This document shows positions 37,501 through 52,500 of a stretch of 64,000 nucleotides of DNA, in pieces. The DNA comes from Gordionus sp. m RMFG-2023 (lineage: Eukaryota; Nematomorpha; Gordioida; Chordodea; Parachordodidae). The translations under genes were made by a program, and so were the position numbers. The stretch lies in assembly GCF_954871325.1 (NCBI RefSeq), contig NC_088778.1, forward strand, positions 1,922,001-1,986,000. Reading direction: 5' to 3'. Numbering within the stretch: the stretch's first letter is position 1; every line of letters starts with the position of its first letter. Below the pieces are notes generated by a model. That model was given only the letters and a program-made list of their open reading frames with translations. It was not told the origin of the DNA and searched no databases.

Positions 37501-40500
37501 ATAAATATCTATTTTTTTTGCTGCACGGAAATATGTTTTATATAACAAAAATTGTTTGACGCGATTTCAAAAATTAATTATTTTTTTTTGATTCCACTAT
37601 ACAAGTAGGTATTATAAAATGCAAAAAAAAATGACCTTCGAATTTTAATTAACGCTTAAAATCGTGACCAATTTTTGCGAAATTTATTTAGTCAAAAACG
37701 GTTAGAGTAAGGTGTTTTTTTTGGCGGGGGGGGGGGGAATATCGAGTGCGCTACTTTTTTTTGTAACGCGTTTTTTAACGAAGTAACGAAAATGTATCTA
37801 GCCGAGAACTATTTTCCGATTCAAAGATTTAAGCAATATAGCTCCATTTCCTTTTTGTAATTTTATTTTTGTTGAAAATTTACAAACCTAAATAGATTTA
37901 TTATTATCTCCAGATTTTATCCAAATAATCAAGGTTTTTTTAATTTTAATTATTTGTGAATTTTATGTTTTAAAAGTAAATTTTTTTAAAAAAAAAATTA
38001 TAAATAAATATAAAACAAATTTAATATCTTCATTTCCGCATTTCCACTCCTCCACGCGTTTCTATCATTTACCGCGTCAAGCGTTATAAGCTTAAGCTCC
38101 GCGAATCTTCTACGATCACATGTTTTTTGTATATATTCGGGGGTGTCGTCTCCTTTTACCTCCAAACTTGTCTCTCAATTTCTTCTCCAATAACTCGCAT
38201 CACAGACCTTCATTGTACCGGGTCGGCAGGGTCTAATATTACGGTTTCTAACTGGTCGGCCCCGGTTTTTGAACGGTTTATTTTTAATGGGCGCCTTGGA
38301 TCTTTGAGAAAAAAAAGTATCGCAATTTTATATCTTTTCTAATAATAAGATTTCGGTACTGTAAACAACATGATCGCCTAAATACGCTTATCGTTTATTT
38401 TCATTTGAATCAAGAAATTACCTTTTTGGGTACGGTCTTGGGACAAAATTTTTTGAAACTTATTACGGGCTTGGGTCGGGCTCGCGGTTTTTTTTAAAAA
38501 AATACTTGGGCCTTTTTTGCTGGCCTGAGCCGGGTTTGTTCGAAAAATTGAGGCCCGGGAATGTTTCTGATTGGCGTATGTTTGACATCGAAAGCTTCAA
38601 CCTACCCATTTCCATTTTTTTTACGCTACACTGTCCACGACAAACACTAAAAGATCTTAACCCCCCCCCCTCCCTCCGCTTGCCTGATTAATTTCTCAAT
38701 GGCGAAGAAAAAAGAGCGGAAAACGGACGGTCTTTAAGATTCACTGATGGTTCCGGCTTGTAAATTTTAGTCAGGGCGATGGGCGGAAATATATACGCTG
38801 ATTTTATATTAACCATTTAAACGTTAATGTTCTTAGTTGCGTAGGTAGGATATAAGAAAAAAATGGATAATTTTTCTGTACAATTTTTTTCCCCACCCCC
38901 CTCCCTTCCCTCCACCGGAACTTTAGGGTGCGGGCGCGGCTTGCACGTGTCAAGATTGCCCCATCGCGTGTGTAGACCCTCTTCCGGCCTTGTCGCCGGA
39001 CCCGGAAGATGGGTGGTTGCCTGGAGGCGCCCTGCCTTGGAAAGTGTTGGGTATGGACGGCATGATTTTCGTCATGACTCTCGTTTTCGTATGCTTCGCG
39101 CTTTGCTTCGGGCTCGCCTTGATATGCCGCAACAGAAGTTCTAACGGGTAAAGAATAGTTTTAATTTTTACGGAAGTAAAACAAAATGTCCACATTAGAT
39201 TGCTTGTCACGGAAGACGCCACTAAGATAATGAGGGGAGGCCCCAAGGGCGGCGACAGCACCGAGAGGTTTTGCGTTGACGTTGACGGAGGAATAGGTGA
39301 AATCGAACGGATGCGCGCCTACGATATATGCGGTAACGGAACATTTGCTTTAACGTCAAAAAAAATGAATTATTAACCACGTGACATGGTTATTTAAATA
39401 TTTTCTATCAAATCTTTTCAAAAAAAAATTTATAAAATGGGCTTATAGATGGGGCTCAAAAGAACGGGGTATACAGGACTGGTGCCGCTAAAATTACCGA
39501 TAAAAAGGACCTGGGCTACATCACCGATGCTAGAGGTTTTTGCAACTTTTCACGATATTTTTTTTCTTCTAAACTTCGTATCAATATCTTTTCTGAAAAA
39601 TAAAAGAACAAATCTTAACCAATCTCAGCCTTACTAAAATGTCGATATTAATGACACGTGTTACTCTCTTTGAATTCGATGATTTCTTTTCGTGATAAAA
39701 TTAAACTTTATATATTTTTTTTCTTCTTTTCCTATACCTGGATTAATTTCGTATGTACATAATTTTAAATTTGCATATATGCTCTATTTACCAACCGATT
39801 AGTATCTAATACAAACATTAATTGGGGGCGCATTTAGTCATTTAGGAGAGATGTGCGCCTATTATATATTGGTGATTGGTAGAAACGATCTAAAATTAAA
39901 TTTACTCGCAATTTGTATTTTTAAAAAATAGTATCTGGCTCATTAAAATGAAAGGCTTAAAATTTAAATTAGACAAATCGCCATTTATTTTAAAACTGTG
40001 CACGGAATGTTTAGGCAAGTTCTGTACCTCCTCGTTGAATCTCCCCAGCTTTTTAAGCGGAATCTTCGCACCGTATCAAAAAATAGATTCCGATTGGGGG
40101 TGAAGACCGGTCTAAACCCCAATCGGACCGATCGGTTTTTATCGGGTACGAATTCGCCCTACCATTCCTTCGTAAGCATATTCAGATAGCTTCTTATAAA
40201 GTGTTATGCAACCCACACGAATTACGACGAATTAACAAACAAACACCATCATTGGTCGAAAAATTTACATCGTAAATAAATTATCCCAAGGTTTGGTGAT
40301 ACAATAGCCAAAAAAATAAATAATGATGACTCAAAAAATTGAATAATAATTGTTGACGTTTCGATTTTTTGTAAAATTTCCAAGGCTTCGCCATCCTTCC
40401 CCACTCCTCTCGGTTCCAGCGGTACATGGCCAACAGATTTAGGGATTGGGGCTTGGTGTGCGCTACCTACCCTACAACTATACTCATACTCGGTGTCGTT

Positions 40501-43500
40501 TCTTGCGGGCTGATGTCGGCCGGTCTCACCCTCATGAAGGTCACGACGGACCCCGTTCAACTGTGGTCGGCGCCTAACAGCAGGGCCAGGATGGAACTGG
40601 CTTACTTCGAAGAACATTTCACGTGAGTCAGGGTGGAAGAAGGGAATATGGAAGTATATGATAGTGAGGGAAGATAAAAAGATAAAATTTAAAACAAAAA
40701 CCTCTATTTATTTCATATAATAAATGAGAATAGAAAAAAGGTCACGGCCAAAAAAAAAATTATAAATTAATCGATAAAATTACATTATTTCTATTATGCA
40801 TAAATTATATATATATTTTTTTTAAAGGCCATTTTACCGGATCGAACAGCTGATTATAGTACCGACCAATCAAAAGCCCGTGATGTACGACTCCAAAACG
40901 TACGGCCCTATATTCAGGGAAGAGTTATTGATCGAAGTATTTAAAAAAAATATAGCTAAAAATTGCTTCGTAAACAAACTCTGGTAAGAATATGAGGGTT
41001 GCTAATCATGTCGCGATATTAATTTTACATAGGGAAGGGAAGGAGTAGAAATAAGCCTTATTCCTCAATACTCCCCCCAAGTGGCTACACCCTCTAGTAT
41101 AACTCTTTGAATAGAAATTTGTGATTATAATCCTGGCATAAGAATTTCTACTCCCTTCTGCTATAAAAAAAAAGGCGCTGAAACTCCAATCCAGCATTTC
41201 CCTCCTCAAATTCACCAACCGTTCCAGCTCAGAAACTATCGGATTGAGCGACATTTGTTTCAAGCCTCTTTCCCCTGTCAACAACAATTGCACTACTCAG
41301 AGCCTGTTTCAGTATTACCAAAACGAAGAAAATCTGCTTAGGGAAGACTTCGGGAAGTCGCCCAACGCTGGAATCTTGAAGCACTTCGACTTTTGTTCCA
41401 GGTTCTATTCAACTTCTTTTCTTCTTTCTTTCGTATTTTTTCCATCATACTGGAAATGTTTCCAAAAAAAAATGGTAATTATTCGGAGAAGTGTATATTC
41501 AATTATTTTTTATAAACCAATGGTAGGAATCCTTTGTCGACAGATTCGGCCAATAAACCGTGCTTGAGCCTTTTCGGTGGTCCCATCAACCCTTGGTTCG
41601 TATTGGGTGGTTACAAAGGTTTGATTTTTTTTATTCTCATGTCTAGCGGCGCTGTGCCCATATTAAAATGGCCCCTTTTATAAAATGCGTACTTGGAATA
41701 TGGCGCCAAATTTCTTTATGCGTAGACATCTTGGAATATCAATATAAGCATATTTAAACTTGTTATGAAAACAAGTCAGGATTGGTCTTCGGGAATTTGT
41801 TCTTATAGGTCCTTTGTTTTGTATAAAATTCATTTTTTAAAGTTTTTAATTTACACGCCAAGATGTTACGCGTTAAAAATTTACCGCTTATCTCGTGGCT
41901 ATTCCGTGCTCACGCGGTCGGCACAGACCTATGATTAGAAACGATTTTTTAAAAATGATTCGTGTCTTATATGTTGGGAGGAAGATTATAAATGAAGAAG
42001 GAAGGAAGGAAGGAAGGAAAGAAAGAAAGAAAGAAAGAAGATAGAAATTCGAGAGAATTCTATGGGAAAATAAAGGTAGGGATCGTATGACAGCGATATT
42101 ATGTTCATTTATTTTTTATTTTTAAATTACTAGGGGAAGAATACGAACAGTCATCAGCATTGGTTATAACTTTTGTGGTCAACAACGAACCCATCAATCA
42201 ACAGAAGTCCGAATTGTGGGAAAAGGAGTTTTACAAATTTTTTTCTTCTTTTATAATACTTATACTTAATTATGTGTAAATACGTTGTGCGCATGCGTGT
42301 TATTATTTATTTTTATCCACTCATGAGTGATCCCATTTTCTCAAATCGCGCCATTACTACTGTGGGTCACCTGACCCTTAAAAAAAATCGTGTCCATAAA
42401 AAATATGATGATCTTAGTTGATAGTTTACGAATTTTGATTGATTGATGAAGGTCTGCTCTCTGTTTTTTATTTATTTTTTTGTCAAATCTAAAAATATTG
42501 AATATCTATCTGTGATCGATGTCCTGTCTCTCAGGATTTGTTGCTTTGTTTCCTTTGTGATGTAAATGCTGGGATTGTAGGAAGATGTTCACACCTTCCG
42601 TCTATAATCATAAGCATAAAAAAAATACGTTAGAATGGCAGAAACAAATGAGAACCAAATCGAAATATTACGTAATATCATGTTCACGGTCATAATTTAA
42701 AAGGTACGCACCAGCTCCTGATTCCAGTTAGCATCGAAACCTCTGAAAATATATCTCTTTTAGCAAAAAAAAAAAAAATTAAAGATACTTATTCATTTCT
42801 TTTTTTTACCTAGGTTTGTCGAGTACATGAAAAATTATTCTAACCCTTTGTTCACCGTTTCGTTCCAAGCTCAAGTAATTACCGCCATTTTTTTATATGA
42901 TAGATTACCTTAAAATTGTTCTTGCGGGATTGTTGTTAAATCGGCCTCGTTTGAGCCGATTTTTAAAGCAACGGCTAACTCGATATTTTAGCCGGAAAAA
43001 TATTGTCTAAGCCTCGAGATTTCGGTAATATATGTCTAGACTCTTGTTCCTTCTATGAACAAAATCTTCAGGCTTATGTAATATTTTTCTGGATACACTG
43101 AGTTAGCCGTTTCTAAAAATCGGCTCAAAACTAGCCATTTAACAACACTATTCTTGTGATTGTTAGAAGATTACTTTAGATCCTATTTTGTAAATATTTA
43201 AGTATTCTCGTATACAATAAAAGAGATTTACAAGCACTTTATAACTGTTTTGGCCTAATGTTTTTTTTTGGAATTGGCAGAGATCAATCCAAGATGAGAT
43301 CGATAGGGAAAGCAAGTCGGACGTATTCACCATTCTTATCAGCTATTTCATCATGTTCGTCTACATTACCATAGCCTTGGGCCATTTCCGATCTCTCAAA
43401 ACTATTTTGGTACAAATATTTATTTACGAAATATTAAATGTTATGCGCTACATGACAAGATCGCTAAAATTATCGATAATATCGCCCAACTTAACTTTTC

Positions 43501-46500
43501 CAGGGCCCTATTTAAAAAAAACCGGTTTTGATCAATTTTTACTCCCTTTAACCGGGTATCAAAGAGGAAACCGGCTTACCCAGATAACCCCCTGAAAACC
43601 ACCCTTAGATTATGAAGATAGAACCGGGCTAAAATGGTCCGATGATTATGGTATCCTTATTCTCTCTGTGTCAAAAACAATCTAAATTGAAACGATTTTG
43701 TTTTTTAACCCTAAATTTATCAGGTGGACAGTAAAATATCCATAGGCATAGCCGGCGTCTTAATAGTCTTGGCCTCGGTGACCTCATCCCTCGGAACGTT
43801 CAGCTACATAGGAGTTCCCGCCACTCTCATCATAATGGAAGTTGTGCCCTTTTTGGTTCTGGCCGTTGGCATCGACAACGTTTTTATCCTCGTTCACCAA
43901 TGCAGGGTAAAAGCATAAAATAATTATTACTATAAATAATAGCTATTCTTTGCACATTTCTTTGAGTCGTTTTTCTGGATTTGGACTCTTTCTATGATAA
44001 ACAAAATGATTTATATATGCTTAACTGTCTTTTTTTTTTATTTCTAAGATCATATCCGAATAATTAATTTTTATAACGCATGAGGTGGAAAAATATATAT
44101 ATTAATATTTGAAATCAATGATAGTTAACGCATTTATCACAATTTTATGCGTATAAATAATAGAGAACTTCTAGAAGTCCCGACAAGAGCATAGAGCAGC
44201 ATATCGGAGACGTTTTGGCTATCGTGGGCCCTAGCATGCTTCTCACCAGTCTGTCTGAATCTGTGGCCTTTTTCTTAGGTAATTTTATTTTTGATAAATT
44301 TTCGTATAAATATACAGTAAAATCTCTAAGAGGGGACCTCGGTATATTAGTGAACAAATTTCAGGGTTCCATCAACATAGCCGGCCGGTGAAATATTTTT
44401 TATAATAAACATTATCCTAAGGTAATTACTGCAAATTTAATTTTTTTCGGTCCCGCTCGGCCTAATTTTTAAAATCTTAATACCGACCCCGTCCGAGACC
44501 TGATTTCGGTTTTAAACCGAATCGTGAGGCTCTACCCCATGAACCGGTTTTACTCTAATTGAAAAATTTTACGCTTAAAATCTCATGAAAAATGCTCAAA
44601 TTATTAGGGTTTATTTTATCCTAAATTTAATAATTTATTAATAGAAATATTTTCGTTTTTTTTTTTTAAAAAATTTCTTTTATTCTTTTATATATATTTT
44701 TTTTCCCCTTTTTTTAAAAAATCGTTTACTTTGATTTCAACTCTTTTTTTCCAGGAGCCTTCTCTCGAACATGCCGGCTGTTCTAAATATTTTCCCTTTT
44801 CGCTGGTTTAGCCGTGTTATACGATTTCTGCCTGCAGGTCACGTGCTTCATCAGCTTTTTAGCCTTGGATTGCCACAGATTCGAAGTAAATATACATGTA
44901 TATTAATGAAAGGATAGTCCGGGTTTAGTAGGACTAGTATTATCCGAACTCATAACTTGTTAAAGTCGAATCAACATGTTCAGAGGGTTTAGTAGGACTA
45001 GTATTATCCGAACTCATAACTTGTTAAAGTCGAATCAACCTGTTCAGAGGGTTTAGTAGGACTAGTATTATCCGAACTCGTAACTTGTTAAAGTCGAATC
45101 AACCTGTTCAGAGGGTTTAGTAGGACTAGTATTATCCGAACTCATAACTTGTTAAAGTCGAATCAACATGTTCAGAGGGTTTAGTAGGACTAGTATTATC
45201 CGAACTCATAACTTGTTAAAGTCGAATCAACATGTTCAGAGGGTTTAGTAGGACTAGTATTATCCGAACTCATAACTTGTTAAAGTCGAATCAACCTGTT
45301 CAGAGGGTTTAGTAGGACTAGTATTATCCGAACTCATAACTTGTTAAAGTCGAATCAACATGTTCAGAGGGTTTAGTAGGACTAGTATTATCCGAACTCA
45401 TAACTTGTTAAAGTCGAATCAACCTATTCAGAGGGTTTAGTAGGACTAGTATTATCCGAACTCATAACTTGTTAAAGTCGAATCAACCTGTTCAGACTAG
45501 TTGTTAAATAGTTCGGTTTGGATCGGTTTTTTTAAAAACGGTTCAATTAAGCTTTTTCGCCAAAGTAATATCAATATTTGGCAAACAGAAGCCCAAACCT
45601 TGACGCCATCTATGAGCTAAATCACCAGGCTTACACAATATCATTTTGGTTTTAGGACCCGGAGCTGGCTCTTCGACAACACTAGTTCAGGCCAGAATTT
45701 CGATCGAGTTTAGAAACCCTAGTGGAATATCTAGTTATTTTATTATCAAAAATCAGATGCAACTGACCCCCTTTTTATTTTGATTGTCAGGTTGTCTAAA
45801 CCGATTCTGGTTAACCTTCTCTAGTCCGAAACCTATTTTGTATCCATATACTGCTATTTTTTTAAAAAAAAAAAAAATCAAAGGCACAACGTAACGATGT
45901 GTGTTGCTGTCTCCCGCCTGTCCAAAATTCGGAAGAAAACGACGAAGACGATAGTGGACAAAAGGATTACGGTATTTTGTATAATTTCACGGAGAAGTAC
46001 TATGCACCTTTCCTCTTGCACAAATGGATCAGGCCTATAGTGGTAACATTTAATCAAAATTAATATCATTTATTATTGTAATTATGAGAAGCTTGGTATT
46101 GGATTAACGAACCCAAACAACGGCACTACTTCTTTAAGTCTCCCCGCATGAAACTTAACATTTTACTGTGAATTCAGGGGGAAAATTCGGATACAGAACC
46201 ACTTAGAACAGGGTTTCACAAAGCTTTTTGAGTATTTTTGCTCAAAGATTCACAAAAAAATCTTCGAATTCTTAAGTTTTTTTTGTTAAACCTTGCCCTA
46301 GAGTGTAAATATTATATCATAACAATCAAAGATTATTTATAAAGCCTTCAATTTTGAAACAGTGATGAAATATGGGCCCTTAATGAGGGGGGAGGGGAAT
46401 GCATCAGATGCCAGAAAAGGATTGCCAAGTTGGCATAAATTACTCGTAAAAATGAAAGATAGAAAGTCATGGAGATTGGCAGGTGAAAAAATCAATAGGA

Positions 46501-49500
46501 ACATATTTTTTTTTATTTATTATTTACATCCCGTTTTAATATAAATTTAGATGACAATTTTTGCTGGTTGGATCTGTGTCACCGTAATTTTGGCGAGTCA
46601 AATTCATGTGGGATTGGATCAAAAGGTGTCGGTGCCTCACGTGAGTATATTTAAAAAAAAAATTTTTTTTACAAAAGTAATTGATTACATTCTCACGTCA
46701 GTCTTTTTAAAATTAATCCAATATGATTGCGCCGGAGAATGATGGAAGAATTTTTTTTGAGGGGGGGGGGGGGGGAGGAGAATTCGACTTTTCCTGATTA
46801 CAGCATTATACATCTCAATTCCATTTTTCGTATTACATTCAGGATTCCTATGTGCTGCGACACTTCGAATCAATGGAAGGCTATCTTTCTGTCGGCCCCC
46901 CGGTCTACTTTGTACTGAAGATCGAGGACGGCCATAAGGACCATCAATTCAAGCTCGAAAATTCTCATGACAAGAAACTCGGGATTATTCGGAATATTCC
47001 TCTCATCACCAATTTAAATGCGAGTGACAACATTACCACCACGCTGGATCTGACCCTTCCTCCTCACCAGAATTTGCTTTGCTCCGGATCGGGTTGCCAG
47101 AAATACAGTTTCGCCAACATGATAGCCTGGCATTCCACTTACCCCAATATAAGTTACCTGTCGCCCTTGTCCGATGTCAGTTCTTGGATCGACGATTATA
47201 TCGCCTGGAGTCAGCCGGGGACTGGTTGTTGTCGGATCAAAAAAGTTTTATTTTGCAACATTTAATATATTATTTTATTCGAAATTCTTGTTTACAGCAT
47301 TCCTCGATCCCTGATAACGTGACCTTTTGCCCTTCCTATTCCGCCGATTCCGATAATTGCGTGAAATGTCCCGTGAAAACGCTCGATTCGAGACCTGTCG
47401 GTCCGGATTTCTACAATTACCTCCCTTTCTTCTTGAACGATATCCCTGGACCTAATTGCCCCAAGGCGTAAATATTTGGAGTATTTTGTTTATGTATATT
47501 ATTTTTAAATGAGTCTTCATCGTAGCATCTTATTTTACCTTCATGTTGGAACAACATTGGAAAATGACTGCCCATAAGTAACACGATGAATTGTTTAAAG
47601 AGGGTTTAATTTTCACACTTTTTGTTATTGAATAATTTTAACAATAAATAACATTTATCTCGAATTTGATTTTTAGCCCACAATATTATCTGCCGTTATC
47701 ATGCCTATTATAAAACAGGACATAAGGCTATAAAAGATATGGAATTAATTATTCATTTGGGGGGGGGGCACATTTTTACGATAAACGTTTCTTGTTTCGG
47801 TTTATTTAGTTATGGATATACGATAATTAAGAAATTTCTTAGCATATTGCACCTTTAATTCCAGCGTTCTTTATACAGATCGCATTCGCAGGTCCTTAAG
47901 TGATCGCCATATCTTTGAATAGCTGATTTTGCGCATATACAATCTCAGATGTTTTATAGTATTTTCCTTCCATTCAATTATAACGATAATAAGAAGTTGT
48001 CTTATTTTGTACCACGAAACTGTTCATAATTAGGAGCAATACAGCTGATATTTGTTATTTTTTATAAATTTATCCCCCTCTTTTTTTTTTGTCCCGAATA
48101 TAGAGGCAAGGCTGCTTACCATCATGCCGTCAGGATCAAAGGCAATCCGAAGCGACTTGAAAGTAACAATATTTTTTTTCTTCTCAAATTTTGGAGTATA
48201 CCTACCCTCGATCTACACTTAGATTAATGACGTCACTGGGAAGGGGCGGGGGCGCAGGAGCTCGACCCCCCTTGAAAAATTTTAAGAGCCCTCCCCCCCC
48301 CCTTCATTTTTTTTAAAACACTTAATAAAGATGTGATTTAAGCTCAAAAATGGAGGCAATTTTGAAAATAATTTTTTAAAAAATTTTTTGATCTCCCCTG
48401 AGATTGTAAGGGCTAGTGACACCCCTGCTTAGTATTTATGTTGTAAGTCTAACAAGGTTTGATTTTTTTTAGAAAAGTTATAACTTTAACCGTAGGTAGT
48501 TAGCTAATAATTAAACAGATAAACTAGTCACTTGTAAGTAAGTTGCTACCCATAATTAAGTGTCTAATTAGTTACACTTCGAGTTAAGTTACTCATAATT
48601 CATTTTTTTTTTTTTTTGAAAAATACTAGTAACCCGTTACTTATGTAACTTGTAAATTGTAGCGAAAAGTAACTTTAACAACGTAACTTTTCTAATGTAG
48701 CTTTATTTAAAGGCTTATTAGGAATATCAAAGGGGAATTTATCAATATTTATTTTAGGCTATCTCCTATAAAACTACGTAATTTTTTTTTTTATAAATTT
48801 TCCCAAAAATAGAATTGCGTTTTACAGGAGATATAATTTTAGTATTTTATTTGATAATGTGTTCGGGGAGCTCTCCCTCACTTTGAAACCCTTTAATTTT
48901 GCGTGTAAAATTGATATTATTATTCTAATACAACTAGTCTTGTAAGTTGTATACAGGTATTTGTTATCGTAATTATATGTGGCATATATAGTCGCTCAAT
49001 ATCGATATCATACTAGGATATATATAACCCTTATTCATTTATCCATATCCTAATTTACGCCATCTATTTTATTTTATATATATATATATCAAAGCTTGCC
49101 ACTTTATGGCCTACCACACGGTCCTCAAAACTTCCACGGATTTTATCCGCGCCTTGCGTCACTCGCGTATCCTAGCCGATAACATAACGGGATTTCTTAA
49201 TAACCACCTGATTTCTGGTTCAAGTTCGGATCTCACAAATACTCCCTTTTCTTCGAACCATTCCAAACTTAGTATCGACTCCAAAAGTGATAACGCGCGA
49301 GGTAATTTGACGCGTTTTTGCTCGTATTTATATATTATTTATTTTTAAAAAAAATTAAATTTTTAGGAGAAAAAATTTTAAATTATAAATATTACCGAGT
49401 AAATCCCACCATCCCCCTCTAGGAAAAGGGTTATATTACTTATATATTATTTAGCAAATTTTTACTTTAAATCTTTTCTATCGAAATAAATTAAATAAAA

Positions 49501-52500
49501 TTAAAGGGTATATTTGATATTATAATTATTAGAATTATACTGTATAATGGTATAAAAACATATATAATAAATAAACCTCTACCAACAAGTATAAGACAGG
49601 AATCTTTAATTTGGAAAACAAGGTCTGTTAAGGAAAATATGTATTCAATATCGAGCATGAAACTTCTATAATAACCGTATATTGAATCGTCATTATTAGC
49701 TATAAAAATCAAAAATAAATATAGTATGTATCAAAAAAAAACGGGCCGGCTTAAAATATAAAAACCGGGCCGGCTTAAAATATAAAACCCGGGCCGGGCC
49801 GGGCCGTAAAAATTTTTTGAAAGAAACCTCTGTAGGTCTCTGGTTAACACAATGACATATAGTAGTACTTAGGCTGACGATACATTCATTAAAAGTGTAC
49901 ATCAAAAACAGCCGGGGGCGCCATCTTGGTTACCAATATCATTTAAAATTTTTAAGGGAGAGACTAATTTATTACCATGTCCGATACAAACTGTATTAAA
50001 GAATTGCCTGATCATCGAGATAAGGAAGCAGGTTATCAATTTATAATTGTAGTTTTTAACGTGAGAATAATTACCATATGGGTTACCAAAATGGCGGCAC
50101 CATCTGATTTGCATTCAACGACTCTTTCAAATACGTTATTATATATCATCGTCAGTCTAGGTATTATAATATGCCATTGGTCTATTCATATCTTTTTTCA
50201 TACGCGAATTTATGACGCATTCATTATATTTATTATATATCTGGGAACATTCCATTAAATGACGTCAGAGAAAGGTTGATATCAAGATTAGCTAAAGATA
50301 AATATGGAAATTGTACGGAGTGTTTTATATATATATATATATGTATACAATCTAAAGTACAATTCGTCGCCCGAGAATTAGATTGTTCTATATCCACTTT
50401 TTTTGTCAAAAATGACTTTTTTTGGCATAAATCAATATTTTTAAAATTATACCATTCTATCTCGAATTAAATCCGGTACAAGGTTAACCATCCTTTTGAT
50501 TTTAAATTGCTCTCCTTTAAAAATTACAAAAAAAGTGGAGATAAAACATTCTAATTTTCAGGCTACGAATTGTTATTTTTTTTTAAAAAAAAAAATTCAT
50601 ATTTGATTTTGTAAATATCTTTAAAAGCCCAATTCTCGCCCAAATTAGAAGTGTTTCCTTACAGTCCTTTCCACGTCTTTTATGAGCAGTACCTCCTCAT
50701 AGTGCGGGATTCGCTCATCAATCTCAGCGCCTGCGCTGCCGCCATATTCTTTGTTCATCTGGCGCTTATCCACGGTTTCCACAATTCATTCCTATTGACA
50801 GTTCTAGGTTTGATTTTTTTTTTACGAATAAACAAATATATTGTATAATAATATACGACGCTCTTTAGCATTTTTTTTGTAATGGCGCGTTGATAGAGTT
50901 ACCATTTTTTATTTAAGTTCTCTCTTATGTCGTCTTACATTGATATCTATGTTTTCCGTTCCAAAATACGAACGAAAAACTGGGAATACTCCTTATTCCC
51001 GAAAATAATTATTTATCGTGATCAAAGAATCTTCCATTTTTTATTTTTCGATTTCATTGTTTTTGAAAACCCCAATTGAAATATAAGTACTTTCTTCTGT
51101 AACTTCTCCTCCTCCGTTTAATGGCGATTTCCGGTTTACCCAAGTTGGCCAGTGTTCCCTCTGATTTAGTCAACAGGAAATTCCTGTAGCAAGGTTTTTA
51201 CAATCGGATGCCCTTCCTGACATCAACCCCGTTATGTGGTTTACCACCCCGTCTAGGGGACTGTGATCCTATTCGAGACCCAGATCACTGGGAACCTTTT
51301 AGACCTCCATTCCCTAAAAGACGTTGCCACGATGAAGTTGAAGGTAGGATTTTGGCGGGTATTGTCTAACATCTATCGATATCATTTCCGGGAATGTACA
51401 AGAAATATTCCCACCTTGGCCTTTTTTTTCGCATTTAGAATTTTTCTGTTCTGTACGAAATGTTGCGATGGCTTTTTTAGTTAAATAGAGATTTTAATTA
51501 TAACATGGGTTCAAAAAACCAGAATCTAATTTAGGAAAAATTAGTAAGGAAATAACATGTTTTTTTGTATTTCGATTTTGTTCGAAAACGTTGACACTAT
51601 TTAAATAATAATTCCTTTAATTGAGGTATAACAGTTGCTAATTTATTTTTTTAATGTTTTATATTAACTAACCACTTCGTAGCACTTTCCGCCATTTTAG
51701 CTGTAACCGCTGGTCAATTGGCTTTCATGCGATTGGTCAACATAGAATTAAACGCCCTTTCATTGGTCAACCTAGTTATGGCCATCGGGATCGCGGTGGA
51801 GTTCGTTTCCCACACTGTTCGAGCTTTCGCCGTCGGGGCAGAAAGGATAGCCGTGAGCCATTTTTGCTTCTTTTTTTTTTGAGAAATATTTTCGAAGACA
51901 CAATTATTTTTAAATATATATATTTAAAAACTTAAAAATCCTTATTGAGAATATTGGTAAAAATAATTTGTATCTCCACATAGGCAGCCAAGTTTGACGA
52001 TTCAGGACCTCAGAATCTTTAAAATTAATTGTTTTTTTTTAGAAAAGGAAGTAGGGTGGCAGCTTAGTGTTAATGAGAAATGAAAATAATAAAACTAAGG
52101 GGTATACAGATACCACTTTTTTGGAGGCCGATCTGATACGATACATTCCTAAATAACACCTATCCAAATAATTTACATATCTGGGTCTCTTTTTTATAAT
52201 GCGTTTAATTTAATCATTTAAAAAAATCGGGAGAAAAGAGATATTACGTCATCATTCCTCTTTTCGTGATTTATATATGTTAAACATTTTAATCCTTGAG
52301 GAAGATCAAAATGAAAAATAACGAGGAGATGTAATATTATATTGCGACCTCCTACCCCCCAATTGCCAAATAATTTAAATAAATAATGAAAGAAAGTGGT
52401 AATCAAGTATATGCAGTCCCGGCCATATAGATTTGATTGCATGAAGATGAATAAACCCTTGTGTTGGCTATTGAATAAAAATTAATTTACGAACTTAAGG

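Noticed and set aside
38127-38342. GC-richer open frame in NPC1 intron 2
   Set aside because: Exon 2 to exon 3 is continuous with human NPC1 and this frame resembles no part of it.
38950-39261. Minus-strand and alternative-frame open frames over NPC1 exons 3-4
   Set aside because: They are shadows of the GC-rich NPC1 coding exons; the same applies near 40249-40617, 46852, 52648 and 53607.
51263-51484. Open frame in NPC1 intron 22 that might be an extra exon
   Set aside because: Exons 22 and 23 join in phase and align without a gap to human NPC1, so nothing is missing here.
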